This document shows, in pieces, positions 24,875-33,065 of a DNA stretch of 64,000 nt. Position 1 is the stretch's first letter; each line of letters opens with the position of its first letter. A model generated the notes under the pieces. The model was not told the DNA's origin. It searched no databases and worked only from the letters and a program-made list of their open reading frames with translations. The position numbers were made by a program, and so were the translations under genes. This stretch comes from Peptococcus niger (GTDB lineage Bacteria; Bacillota; Peptococcia; Peptococcales; Peptococcaceae): positions 1 to 64,000 of the forward strand of contig NZ_FNAF01000002.1 of assembly GCF_900101835.1 (NCBI RefSeq), read 5' to 3'.

Positions 24875-26587
24875 TTAGGCCTTGTCGCTGCGACTGGCTT
24901 TGGCGGTTTCAGCGGCGACCTTCAAGGCCTGGCGCAGCCGGCCGGCCAGGGTTTCCGCTGCCTGCCGGGCGGTGTCGTGGTTGGGGGAAAGGCAATGGAT
25001 TTGGCAGGTCAGCCGGCGGGCGGCGGTATCGGCGTAAACGGTCACCTGGCTGCCGTCGGCGAAACAGTACTGCAAGAGGGGGGCCGGCTGGAGCCAGAAG
25101 CTGCCGTGGGTATAATCGATCAAGACTTTTATTTTGCGGCCAAAGATGTCCTGCGGCGGCATATCGGCCAGGTTTTTTAGAGTGCGGGCGGTTAAGTCCG
25201 CCGGTAAGGCCCCGGCCGGGTCCATATAAAAATGCCGGTCGGTCCAGTAGCCGAAGGCGCCGTAGAGCAGGTTCAATTGGTCCACCAGGGTGTGGCCGAA
25301 GGCCTTTAGGCGCTGGGCAGCCAGGGCCAAGGCGGCGGCAGTAAAGACGGCGTCGCCCTCGCGGTTAAGGTTGCCGCCGGAAATGGCGCCGTCATCATAG
25401 GCCAAGAAGAGCTTGCCACCATCACGAACCGTTTCTCTGGCGGTTTGACCGATGGCGGCCATGCCGTCGGTCGCCTCCCGGACTTGGAAGCCGCGGCTGA
25501 GCGCCACCCGTTTGGCAAAGGGGGAGGCGTTCAGCGGTGCTGCAATGACCCCATTGGTCGGCTGGGGCAGGAGCTTTGGCAATTGGTCGATTAAGAGGGC
25601 TGTGATTTGTTCCGGCGTCAGCAGGACAAAGTCGCCCTTGTGGCGGACGGCGCAGCCGATGCGCCGGGCCGGTGGATCAGAGGCCAGGATAAGGTCGGTG
25701 CCCATCACATAGCCCAGGCGAGAGGCTTCTTCCAGGGCTTGCGGGTCGCTTGGGTTGGGGCGGACCATATCGGGAAAGGACCCGTCCGGCTGGGCCTGGG
25801 CGTCCACCTCGCGAAAATCCTGAAAGCCCAATTCATTGAGGGCGTCGGGGATAAAATTTCCGCCGGAGCCGTGCAGGGCTGTGTATAAAATAGATAGGGG
25901 GGTATCATCAGCCTTGTGGTCCTTTAAGAGACCTTCGCCGTAGAGCAAGTCTGCCAGGTAGAGGTCGCCCATCTGGGGCTCAACCAACTGCCGGCGGTCG
26001 GCACGGTCGCTGGCGGCCAGGTCGGTTACCGGCTTGGGGTCTTGGCCATTCAGGTAGGTCTGGTAGCGCTTGGCCAGGCGGTCTGCTTCTTGGCTGTGGA
26101 CAGGCGCCCCCTGGGCGCTGTAACAGATGACCCCGTTCATTTCCGCACCGGCCGCATCGGCGCCGATGTAGAGACCGGCATCGGCGCGGGCATAGCGGAT
26201 GGCCCAGGAGAGGACGCCGGCCGGGATGGGGTCTTGCCAGATGGCCACATGGTGGCCGTAAACGGCCAATTGGTCGGCGATGGCTTCGATAAAGTCGTCT
26301 GTTTGCAGGCGAACTTCTCCGCCGAGGATGACCAGGCCCTTGTCGATACCCCGGTCGGTCAGGTGGCTGGCGATGGCAGCGGCCACCCACCTGACGGTGC
26401 GGTCATTGATGTGGGCCGGGCCATCCCCTAATTTGCCGATAAGCCGGCCCTTTTGCAGGGTTAAAGGCTCGCCGAAGGCCCTTAAGAAGGCTTCCTTGTT
26501 GTCGGCCAAACGGTAAAGCCGGCGGCGCTCCTGCATGGACAGGGAGGTATCCGTCAGCCACCGCCGGAAACGATCATCGGCTCGCAT
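24875..26587 (-). CDS. Phosphohexomutase-family protein with altered catalytic loops (likely pseudoenzyme)
   Basis: A 570-residue relative of PgcA-type phosphoglucomutases, recognisable through YTALHGSGGNF (235-245), the RPNPSDPQALEEA segment, DLILASDPPARRIGCAVR (298-315) and the C-terminal DGS strand. All four functional loops differ from active enzymes. The phosphoserine loop TASHNP is replaced by IGADAAGAEMNG (141-152). The metal loop DPDADR reads DPPARR (304-309). The sugar loop GYEESYGYL is YDDGAISGGNL (397-407). The phosphate loop RPSGTEPK is YADTAARR. Catalysis by the normal mechanism is therefore unlikely, although the frame is intact. ATG 26587 follows GAAAGGAT, 4 bp after the rsmA stop. 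A binding or regulatory role, or relaxed decay, are open. Confidence 0.8.
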   Translation of the reverse strand: MRADDRFRRWLTDTSLSMQERRRLYRLADNKEAFLRAFGEPLTLQKGRLIGKLGDGPAHINDRTVRWVAAAIASHLTDRGIDKGLVILGGEVRLQTDDFIEAIADQLAVYGHHVAIWQDPIPAGVLSWAIRYARADAGLYIGADAAGAEMNGVICYSAQGAPVHSQEADRLAKRYQTYLNGQDPKPVTDLAASDRADRRQLVEPQMGDLYLADLLYGEGLLKDHKADDTPLSILYTALHGSGGNFIPDALNELGFQDFREVDAQAQPDGSFPDMVRPNPSDPQALEEASRLGYVMGTDLILASDPPARRIGCAVRHKGDFVLLTPEQITALLIDQLPKLLPQPTNGVIAAPLNASPFAKRVALSRGFQVREATDGMAAIGQTARETVRDGGKLFLAYDDGAISGGNLNREGDAVFTAAALALAAQRLKAFGHTLVDQLNLLYGAFGYWTDRHFYMDPAGALPADLTARTLKNLADMPPQDIFGRKIKVLIDYTHGSFWLQPAPLLQYCFADGSQVTVYADTAARRLTCQIHCLSPNHDTARQAAETLAGRLRQALKVAAETAKASRSDKA

Positions 26588-26591
26588 CGTA

Positions 26592-27398
26592 TCATCCTTT
26601 CTCGCTTGGATAGAGGGCGTTCGCCAAGTGGGCGAATTCATCAACGGTCAGGGTTTCAGCCCGTCTGCCCGGGTCGATGGCGCAGGCGGCCAGGGCCCGG
26701 TCCAAGTGGTCCGCCGGCAGGCCTGTGGCCTTTAAGCTGTTGCGCAGGGTTTTGCGGCGTTGGGAAAAGGCGGCCCGAACCGTTTGGCGAAAGGCGCCGG
26801 CGGCTGTTGGGACTTCCGGCCTTTTGCGGCGCAGGTGGACCACCGCCGAATCCACTTCCGGCGGCGGGGTAAAGGCGCGGCGGCCGACCTGTAAGGCCGT
26901 GTCGATGTGGCAGCGGTATTGGACGGCGACACTGACGGCACCGTAACTTTTTGTGCCGGGCGAGGCACAGAGACGGTCGGCCACTTCTTTTTGGACCATA
27001 AAGACCATCTCCTGGGCGCCGGGCGCTTCTTCTACCGCCTGCATGAGCAGGGGGGTGGTGATGTAATAGGGTAAATTGGCAACGATGGCGTACTGGGCTG
27101 CGTTTAAGTCCTGCATAAGGGCGTCAAAGTTGAGCCGACGGGCATCGGTGAGGTAGAGGTGGACATTGTCCCTTGCGGCAAAGCGATCAGACAGCAGGGG
27201 GGCCAGGTCCCGGTCAATTTCAAGGGCCGCCACCAGCGGAAACCGGTCTGCTAGGGCAGCCGTTAGGGCGCCGGCGCCGGCGCCGATTTCCAGCACCGGC
27301 CTTTCCGGTGAGCAGATGGCGGCAATGCGCTTTAAGAGCGCCGGGTCGGTGAGAAAATTTTGGCCGAATTTCTTTTTATGACGAAAAGGACGTTGCAT
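26592..27398 (-). CDS. rsmA: 16S rRNA (adenine1518-N6/adenine1519-N6)-dimethyltransferase
   Basis: Dimethylates two adjacent adenines in the loop of helix 45 of 16S rRNA during 30S assembly. The 268-residue protein shows FGQNFLTDP (about 11-19), the SAM-binding LEIGAGAGALT (about 37-47), the acidic ALEIDRD end of strand 2 and the catalytic NLPYYITTP motif (about 109-117), followed by the helical C-terminal domain ending in LTVDEFAHLANAL. It lies 13 bp after rnmV, a pairing conserved across Firmicutes, where RNase M5 matures 5S rRNA. Confidence 0.95.
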   Translation of the reverse strand: MQRPFRHKKKFGQNFLTDPALLKRIAAICSPERPVLEIGAGAGALTAALADRFPLVAALEIDRDLAPLLSDRFAARDNVHLYLTDARRLNFDALMQDLNAAQYAIVANLPYYITTPLLMQAVEEAPGAQEMVFMVQKEVADRLCASPGTKSYGAVSVAVQYRCHIDTALQVGRRAFTPPPEVDSAVVHLRRKRPEVPTAAGAFRQTVRAAFSQRRKTLRNSLKATGLPADHLDRALAACAIDPGRRAETLTVDEFAHLANALYPSEKG

Positions 27399-27411
27399 GA
27401 GCAGCTCCTCC

Positions 27412-27957
27412 TTAGAGCGGTGTAGCGTCTAGCAGCTTTAGGGCTTGCCGGACCGGAAGGTCCAAGGCGTTCAAGTAGGCCGCCAGGTGTGGGGCCGAGG
27501 CCATGGGAATGCCTAAAGCGGTACAGAGGCGCCGGCGGCCTTGCTTACCGGCGGGTCCACCGCCTAAGCCGGAGGCGATTAGGGCGGCCAGGGTATCCGT
27601 CGGTGGGGCCTGGCGCCGGTGGCAACCGGCATCCGTCAAGGCGGCCCGAATGGCTTCCGGTGGGGCGAATTGGACGCCTAACCGGCCATGGGGGCCACGG
27701 CAGTCAGCGGCCGGCAGCTGGGCCTGTAGGGCCTGGGGAAACCGGGCGGTGATGTGGTCGCGCAAGCGGCGGCCCGGCCCGTCCGGGTCTGTTAAAATGA
27801 CCAGCCCGCCGTGGGCAGCAAAGGGCGCCCAGAGGTCCAGGTCTTGATGGATGGCGGCTAAACCGCGCGTCTGTAAGATCAGTGCCGATACGGCGCGCCG
27901 TACAGCGGCACAGTCGTTGTTGCCTTCGACGATGACGGTTTCCTGTAAGTAGAGCAT
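27412..27957 (-). CDS. rnmV: Ribonuclease M5 (5S rRNA maturase)
   Basis: TOPRIM endonuclease that trims precursor 5S rRNA. The 181-residue protein begins MLYLQETVIVEGNNDCAAV with the TOPRIM Glu in VEGNND (replacing the more usual VEGKDD) and has the acidic LTDPDGPGRRLRD motif near residue 76. The FAPPEAIRAAL segment corresponds to the conserved VEHA-type region but is divergent. Start ATG 27957 follows GCAGGAGGA. It heads the operon rnmV-rsmA-mutase-like gene. Identification rests on the TOPRIM motifs plus rsmA adjacency. Confidence 0.88.
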   Translation of the reverse strand: MLYLQETVIVEGNNDCAAVRRAVSALILQTRGLAAIHQDLDLWAPFAAHGGLVILTDPDGPGRRLRDHITARFPQALQAQLPAADCRGPHGRLGVQFAPPEAIRAALTDAGCHRRQAPPTDTLAALIASGLGGGPAGKQGRRRLCTALGIPMASAPHLAAYLNALDLPVRQALKLLDATPL

Positions 27958-27975
27958 GGCATTCCTCCTGCCTTC

Positions 27976-28004
27976 AGTATAGCGGTTGTTGTCCGACGCT
28001 TCAA
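27976..28004 (-). promoter_or_regulatory. Promoter of the rnmV operon
   Basis: On the minus strand TTGAAG and TATACT lie 17 bp apart, shortly before the ribosome site. Confidence 0.6.
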
Positions 28005-28021
28005 CGCCGGTCAATAAAAAA

Positions 28022-28041
28022 AGACCCGGGAAGGGTCTTTA
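28022..28041. terminator. Short hairpin between divergent units
   Basis: AAAGACCC and GGGTCTTT pair across a 4-nt loop beside an A run (T run on the minus strand). No gene lies immediately upstream in either direction, so its role is unclear. Confidence 0.45.
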
Positions 28042-28235
28042 AGGCAGTTGGCAGATGAACTGTCGGCATAGTAGATGGATGACAGTGGTTCTTGCCATAC
28101 TGCTACCTTATACAATAACTAAAAATGCGCAAAAAAGAAAGGGGAAAATGTGCTATTGGTCTATTGAATTCATCTATACCTAAATGCCCCTTGCCGGTAA
28201 GTCGCTTAGCGGTGCTTTTCTTGCCCCCTTGTGCG
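28042..28235. other. AT-rich spacer between divergent genes
   Basis: No coding region, repeat or RNA family recognised. It lies between the rnmV and lpd promoters. Confidence 0.5.
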
Positions 28236-28244
28236 TGCTACAAT
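28236..28244 (+). promoter_or_regulatory. Extended -10 element of lpd
   Basis: TGCTACAAT (TG, one base, TACAAT) 38 bp before the start codon. No convincing -35 at the standard distance. Confidence 0.45.
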
Positions 28245-28281
28245 AGGGCATAAGGAATGAAAAATTAAGGAGGGGACGGTT

Positions 28282-29607
28282 ATGCATTACGATGCAGTTG
28301 TCATCGGCGGTGGCCCGGGGGGCTACGATTGCGCCCTGGCCTTGGCGGCCGGCGGACAAAGGGTGGCCTTGGTGGAAAAAGAGGCCCTGGGCGGGACCTG
28401 CTTACAGCGCGGCTGTGTGCCGACCAAAACGCTCTTGCATGAAGCGGCGAAAGGCCTTGCCGACAGCGGGGCCTTGCAGGCGCGAAAAGAAGCGGTGGTT
28501 GCCCAGCAGGAAGCGGGCCTTGCCGGCCTCTTGAAACGCGCGAAAGTGACGGTCTACCCAGCTACTGCTCGGATTGGTGGCGGCCCTTGCCTGCAAGTGT
28601 CCGATGGAACCGTGCTCACCGCTGATAATTTTATCATTGCCACCGGTTCAGTGCCCCAGGTGCCGCCCATCCCGGGTGTCAACCTGCCCGGTGTCGTCAC
28701 CTCCGACGCCCTTTTAAGCATGGCCGGAGACCTGCCCGACCGGCTGCTTATCATTGGCGGCGGGGTCATCGGTGTTGAAATGGCGGCGCTCTACCATGCC
28801 CTGGGTACGGAGGTGACGGTCCTGGAAGCCCTGCCGTCCTTGTTGAATACCATGGATAAAGAAATTGGGCGGAGCCTGGGTGCTCAGTTTAAAAAAGAAG
28901 GCATCCGGTCGGTGACCGGTGCGCGCGTCAAGGCCATTGCCCAAGCCGGGAGCGGTTTGACGGTGACCTATGAGGCCAAGGGGCAAGAGGACAGGGTGGC
29001 GGCCGATTGTGTGTTGGTTGCGACCGGTCGCAAACCGGCCACGGAAGGCCTTTTTGCACCGGAGCTTCAGCCGGAGATGAACCGCGGTGCGCTTGTGGTC
29101 AACGACCGCTATGAAACGAGTCTGGCGACGGTTTACGCCATCGGCGATGTCATCGGCGGGACCCAGCTGGCGCACAAGGCGACGGCAGACGGCAGGGCCC
29201 TAGCGGCCATCTTGCTTGGCCAGGCGCCGGAGCCGCCGGCGGCCATTCCTGCCTGTGTCTACACGCAGCCGGAAATTGCCACGGTGGGGCTGGATGAAAG
29301 CGCCGCCAAGGCCGCCGGCTTTGAACCGGTGGTTGGCAAGGCGGTGATGGGCGGCAACGCCAAAACCGTTATCGACGAGCTGCCGCGCAGCTTTATGAAG
29401 CTGGTCTTTGATGCGGCCAGCGGCCGCCTGCTCGGCGCCCAGCTCTATTGTGGTCGGGCCAGTGATTTAATTGCCGCCTGCGCCTTTGCCTTGCAGGGCA
29501 AGTTGACCGCTGCACAAATGGCCGCCACGGTCTTGCCCCATCCGACTTACAGCGAAGCCCTGACCGAGGCCGCCTTGGCCGCCCTGACCAGTTTGAAAGG
29601 ACGATGA
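28282..29607 (+). CDS. lpdA: Dihydrolipoyl dehydrogenase (E3)
   Basis: FAD-dependent disulfide oxidoreductase that reoxidises dihydrolipoamide with NAD, serving 2-oxoacid dehydrogenase or glycine-cleavage complexes. The 441-residue protein has the FAD motif GGGPGGYDCA (9-18), the redox pair Cys40/Cys45 in GGTCLQRGCVPTK, the NAD motif IGGGVIGVEMA, the second FAD motif VYAIGDVIGG and the C-terminal HPTYSEALTEA with the catalytic His-Glu. All elements are intact, so other members of the class (mercuric or glutathione reductase) fit less well. No partner complex genes are near. It is coupled to murB with a 3-bp gap. Confidence 0.9.
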   Translation: MHYDAVVIGGGPGGYDCALALAAGGQRVALVEKEALGGTCLQRGCVPTKTLLHEAAKGLADSGALQARKEAVVAQQEAGLAGLLKRAKVTVYPATARIGGGPCLQVSDGTVLTADNFIIATGSVPQVPPIPGVNLPGVVTSDALLSMAGDLPDRLLIIGGGVIGVEMAALYHALGTEVTVLEALPSLLNTMDKEIGRSLGAQFKKEGIRSVTGARVKAIAQAGSGLTVTYEAKGQEDRVAADCVLVATGRKPATEGLFAPELQPEMNRGALVVNDRYETSLATVYAIGDVIGGTQLAHKATADGRALAAILLGQAPEPPAAIPACVYTQPEIATVGLDESAAKAAGFEPVVGKAVMGGNAKTVIDELPRSFMKLVFDAASGRLLGAQLYCGRASDLIAACAFALQGKLTAAQMAATVLPHPTYSEALTEAALAALTSLKGR

Positions 29608-29610
29608 AAA

Positions 29611-30522
29611 GTGTCTTTAACCCACCAGCAGCCCATCCCATTGCCCGCCGATCAATGGCGGGCGGAAGAGCCCTTGGCCAAGCACACCACATTTCAAATC
29701 GGTGGGCCGGCCGATTTGATGGCCTGGCCCGCCAATGCTGAAGAAGTGGCCAGCTTATTGGCCTGGGCAAAGGCGGAAGCCTGGCCGGTCTTTATCTTAG
29801 GCCTGGGGTCTAACCTCTTGGTCAGCGACCGTGGCATGGCAGGGCTGGTCATCAACATGAGCCGGATGACCGACCTCAGCTGGCCGGAGCCGGATTTATG
29901 TTACGCCGCCTGCGGCCTGCCCCTGGCGGATGTGAGCCGGGCTGCCCAGGCCCAGGGGATGAGCGGCCTGGAATTTGCCTGTGGCATTCCCGGCAGCTTA
30001 GGCGGCGCCGTGTTTATGAACGCCGGTGCCTATGATGGCGAAATGAAAGACGTCATTGAATGGGTTGACGTGATGGACGCCGACGGCCACATTTCCCGCT
30101 TGGACAATCATGAGATGGCCTTTGCCTATCGGCACAGCCGGCTAAAAGACGCGCCCCTCTACTGCTTGGGCGCTGCGATGCGGCTGACACCGGCCAATCC
30201 GGACGCCATCGCCCGACGGATGGCCGAGCTGACCGATAAAAGAGAACAGCGCCAGCCCCTCGATATGCCCTCCGCCGGCAGCGTTTTTAAGCGGCCACCC
30301 GGCCATTTTGCCGGCCCGCTCATCATCGAAAGCGGCCTGCAAGGGTATAGGGTCGGCGGTGCCCAGGTGTCCATGAAACACGCCGGCTTTATTGTGAACG
30401 TTGGCGGCGCAACGGCCCAGGACGTCTTGTCCCTGATTGCCCATGTGCAGGCCGTTGTCGCCGAGAAGACCGGCATCCACCTGGAAACGGAAGTACGCCC
30501 GGTGGGGCGGCCCATGGCCTGA
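29611..30522 (+). CDS. murB: UDP-N-acetylenolpyruvoylglucosamine reductase
   Basis: FAD- and NADPH-dependent enzyme making UDP-N-acetylmuramic acid for peptidoglycan. The 303-residue protein shows HTTFQIGGPADL (25-36), LGLGSNLLVSD, the flavin region FACGIPGSLGGAVFMNAGAY (about 125-144), the catalytic Ser in SAGSVFKRP (about 224-232) and the final Glu in ETEVRPVG. It is the short Firmicute-type MurB. The start is GTG 29611 with AAAGGA 9 bp upstream; an ATG at 29604 is in another frame. Coupling with lpd may be only a transcriptional convenience. Confidence 0.94.
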   Translation: MSLTHQQPIPLPADQWRAEEPLAKHTTFQIGGPADLMAWPANAEEVASLLAWAKAEAWPVFILGLGSNLLVSDRGMAGLVINMSRMTDLSWPEPDLCYAACGLPLADVSRAAQAQGMSGLEFACGIPGSLGGAVFMNAGAYDGEMKDVIEWVDVMDADGHISRLDNHEMAFAYRHSRLKDAPLYCLGAAMRLTPANPDAIARRMAELTDKREQRQPLDMPSAGSVFKRPPGHFAGPLIIESGLQGYRVGGAQVSMKHAGFIVNVGGATAQDVLSLIAHVQAVVAEKTGIHLETEVRPVGRPMA

Positions 30523-30546
30523 AAATAAAAAAAATAAAATTGCCCC

Positions 30547-30575
30547 TTTACAGGGCATTTCATATCTGCTATAAT
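30547..30575 (+). promoter_or_regulatory. Promoter of the methionine operon
   Basis: TTTACA and a perfect TATAAT at 17 bp, with an extended -10 (TGCTATAAT). Confidence 0.8.
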
Positions 30576-30601
30576 CCGTGTCAATCTCACTTGTTGAGAG
30601 C

Positions 30602-30752
30602 ATTTATCAAGAGCGGTGGAGGGAACGGCCCTGTGAAACCCGGCAACAGCCTTCGGGCAATGTGCTAAATCCGTCAGACATGTCGTCTGGGAGATAAGTG
30701 GACAGAAAAAGTACAGGACCATTTCACCTCCCAGGGTGAAGTGGTCTTTTTT
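30602..30752 (+). promoter_or_regulatory. SAM-I (S-box) riboswitch with terminator
   Basis: The aptamer (30602-30699) has the hallmark order TTATCAAGAGCGGTGGAGGGA, GAAACCCGGCAAC, GGTGCTAAATCC-like TGTGCTAAATCC and closing GATAAG. The expression platform is the hairpin GACCATTTCACC/GGTGAAGTGGTC followed by six Ts (30717-30752). High S-adenosylmethionine should stop transcription before metY. Confidence 0.95.
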
Positions 30753-30789
30753 CTATCGACGAATCCGCCCAATCGTAAAGGAGGAACTT

Positions 30790-32082
30790 ATGACAAATGA
30801 AGAATTGCGCCACCTGGCGCCGGAAACACGTTGCGTTCAAGCCGGTTACCTGCCCGGCAACCACGATGCGCGGATCATGCCGATTATTCAATCGACAACC
30901 TACAAGTTTGATACGGCGGAAGACCTAGGGGACGCCTTTGACTTGAAGATCCCCAACCCGATGTACACCCGGCTGGGCAACCCGTCCCTGTCCTGGGTGG
31001 AAGAAAAAGTGGCAGTCCTGGAAGGTGGGGTGGCGGCCCTGTCCACGTCAAGCGGGCAGGCGGCCAACTTCTTTGCCGTGGTCAACATTGCCAAAGCCGG
31101 CGACCATGTGCTGGCCATGAGCAACCTCTACGGGGGGACCCACACCCTCTTCGGGAGCCAGCTGCGCAAGTTCGGCATTGACGTGGAGTTTGTCGATCCG
31201 AACTTGTCCTTGGAGGAATTGAAAACGCACTTGCGTCCGGAAACACGCTGTGTTTTTTCCGAAATGATCGGGAACCCGGCCTTGGACGTGCTGGACCTGG
31301 AAAAGGTTGTCGCCTTGGCCAAGGCCGGCGATGTTCCCCTCATCGTGGACAATACCTTCCCCTCTCCGGTCCTGTGCAACCCGATTGAATGGGGGGCCAA
31401 TATCGTCACCCACAGCGCCACCAAGTACTTGGATGGACACGCCACCTCGGTAGGCGGCTTCATCGTAGACGGCGGCAACTTCAATTGGAATAATGGAAAA
31501 TATCCGGAACTCACCGAACCGGATGTGGACTACCACGGCATTGTCTACACCGACCAGTTCGGTGCGGCCGCCTATGTGGCCAAGGCCCGCGCCGGTCTCT
31601 TGCGGGACTTCGGCTCAACCATGAGCCCCTTCAATGCCTTCCTCATCAACCTGGGCATTGAAACCCTGCATTTGAGAATGCAGCGGCACAGTGAAAATGC
31701 CCTGGCCGTGGCGGAGCATCTGGCCCAGCACCCGGATGTGGCATGGGTCAACTATCCCGGCCTGCCGTCCAATCCGAACTATGAGAAGGCGCAGAAGTAC
31801 TTGCCCAAGGGCCAGTCCGGCGTTGTTTCTTTCGGCCCGAAAGGCGGCATTGACCGGGCCCGGAAGGTCATCAACCAGCTTGGCCTGGCCACCCTAGTGA
31901 CCCATGTGGGCGACTTGCGCAGCCATGTCATCCATCCGGCGTCCACCACCCATCGGCAACTGGATGAAGCCGCCTTAAAAGCCGCCGGCGTTGCCCCGGA
32001 TTTGATCCGGTTCAATGTGGGCATTGAGGCCCTTGAGGACATCATCGCCGACGTTAATCAGGCCCTTGCCCAAACCCGTTAA
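30790..32082 (+). CDS. metY: O-acetylhomoserine aminocarboxypropyltransferase (sulfhydrylase)
   Basis: PLP enzyme of the Cys/Met metabolism family that joins O-acetylhomoserine with sulfide to give homocysteine. The 430-residue length and long insert (after GGFIVDGG) are typical of MetY rather than MetB/MetC. Motifs include YTRLGNPS, SSGQAANFF, NLYGGTHTLF, VDNTFPSP and the PLP lysine in HSATKYLDGH; the C-terminal RSHVIHPASTTH is complete. ATG 30790 follows AAAGGAGG. It is the first gene under the SAM-I riboswitch and is paired with an acetyl-specific MetA, which supports the substrate call. Confidence 0.93.
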   Translation: MTNEELRHLAPETRCVQAGYLPGNHDARIMPIIQSTTYKFDTAEDLGDAFDLKIPNPMYTRLGNPSLSWVEEKVAVLEGGVAALSTSSGQAANFFAVVNIAKAGDHVLAMSNLYGGTHTLFGSQLRKFGIDVEFVDPNLSLEELKTHLRPETRCVFSEMIGNPALDVLDLEKVVALAKAGDVPLIVDNTFPSPVLCNPIEWGANIVTHSATKYLDGHATSVGGFIVDGGNFNWNNGKYPELTEPDVDYHGIVYTDQFGAAAYVAKARAGLLRDFGSTMSPFNAFLINLGIETLHLRMQRHSENALAVAEHLAQHPDVAWVNYPGLPSNPNYEKAQKYLPKGQSGVVSFGPKGGIDRARKVINQLGLATLVTHVGDLRSHVIHPASTTHRQLDEAALKAAGVAPDLIRFNVGIEALEDIIADVNQALAQTR

Positions 32083-32111
32083 TATCGTTATTGTAAGAAG
32101 GAGATGCGGTT

Positions 32112-33059
32112 GTGCCGGTTATTATCCCTCAATCGCTTCCCGCTGCGGAAGCCCTTGCTGAAGAATATATCCAAGTCATGCATGAGTCCCGGGCCTTGCG
32201 CCAGGACATTCGTCCCTTGCGCATTGCCTTTTTAAACCTCATGCCGCTCAAGATTGTGACCGAAACCCAGTTTTTGCGTCTGATCGGGAATACGCCTTTA
32301 CAGGTGGATGTGGACTTGCTCATGGTGTCCAACCATAAAAGCAAAAATACGCCTGAGAAGCATTTGTTTAAATTTTACAAGCGGTTCGAGGAGGTCCAGG
32401 ACAAACGCTACGATGGCTTAATCATTACCGGAGCGCCGGTGGAAATGCTGCCCTTTGAAGAGGTCGGCTACTGGCAGGAATTGACCCGGATCTTTGACTG
32501 GGCGAATACGAATGTCTACTCCACGGTCTTCATCTGCTGGGCGGCTCAAGCGGCCCTGTATTATAATTACGGCATTCCCAAGGTGCTGCTGCCGGAGAAA
32601 TTATTCGGCGTCTACCGCCACCGGTTGATCCGCAATCGGGATATTACCCGGGGCTTTGACGATGAATTTCATGCGCCCCATTCCCGGCATACCACCAACC
32701 GGCCGGCAGACATTGTCGGCGAACGGGATTTAAAGGTCCTGGCCCAGTCCGATGAAGCCGGCGTCTTGCTGACCTCTACGGTGGACCAGCGTCAATACTA
32801 CATCGCCGGTCATCTGGAGTACGACCCCTTGACCTTAAAAGGTGAATACGACCGCGACCTGGCCAAGGGCTTGGACAATGTCCCCCTGCCCCATCATTAC
32901 TTCCCGGCGGATGACCCGAACCTGGCGCCTGTCGTGACCTGGCGCAGCCATGCCAACCTGCTTTTTTCCAATTGGCTCAACCACATAGTTTACGCGCATA
33001 CGCCGTATGACTTATCGCGCTTGCGCCCGCGTCACAGTCTCAAGTCTGAAAAGGAGTGA
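32112..33059 (+). CDS. metA: Homoserine O-acetyltransferase, MetA family
   Basis: Activates homoserine for methionine synthesis. The fold is the MetA (glutamine-amidotransferase-like) type with nucleophile Cys142 in ICWAAQAALYY and the downstream EYDPLTL and HANLLFSNWLNH segments. Residue 111, in GAPVEMLPFEEV, is Glu; in characterised MetA enzymes Glu at this position gives acetyl-CoA preference while Gly gives succinyl-CoA. So the product should be O-acetylhomoserine, as metY upstream requires. Start GTG 32112 follows AAGGAGATG. It lies 29 bp after metY in the riboswitch operon. Confidence 0.93.
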   Translation: MPVIIPQSLPAAEALAEEYIQVMHESRALRQDIRPLRIAFLNLMPLKIVTETQFLRLIGNTPLQVDVDLLMVSNHKSKNTPEKHLFKFYKRFEEVQDKRYDGLIITGAPVEMLPFEEVGYWQELTRIFDWANTNVYSTVFICWAAQAALYYNYGIPKVLLPEKLFGVYRHRLIRNRDITRGFDDEFHAPHSRHTTNRPADIVGERDLKVLAQSDEAGVLLTSTVDQRQYYIAGHLEYDPLTLKGEYDRDLAKGLDNVPLPHHYFPADDPNLAPVVTWRSHANLLFSNWLNHIVYAHTPYDLSRLRPRHSLKSEKE

Positions 33060-33065
33060 TTTTCT

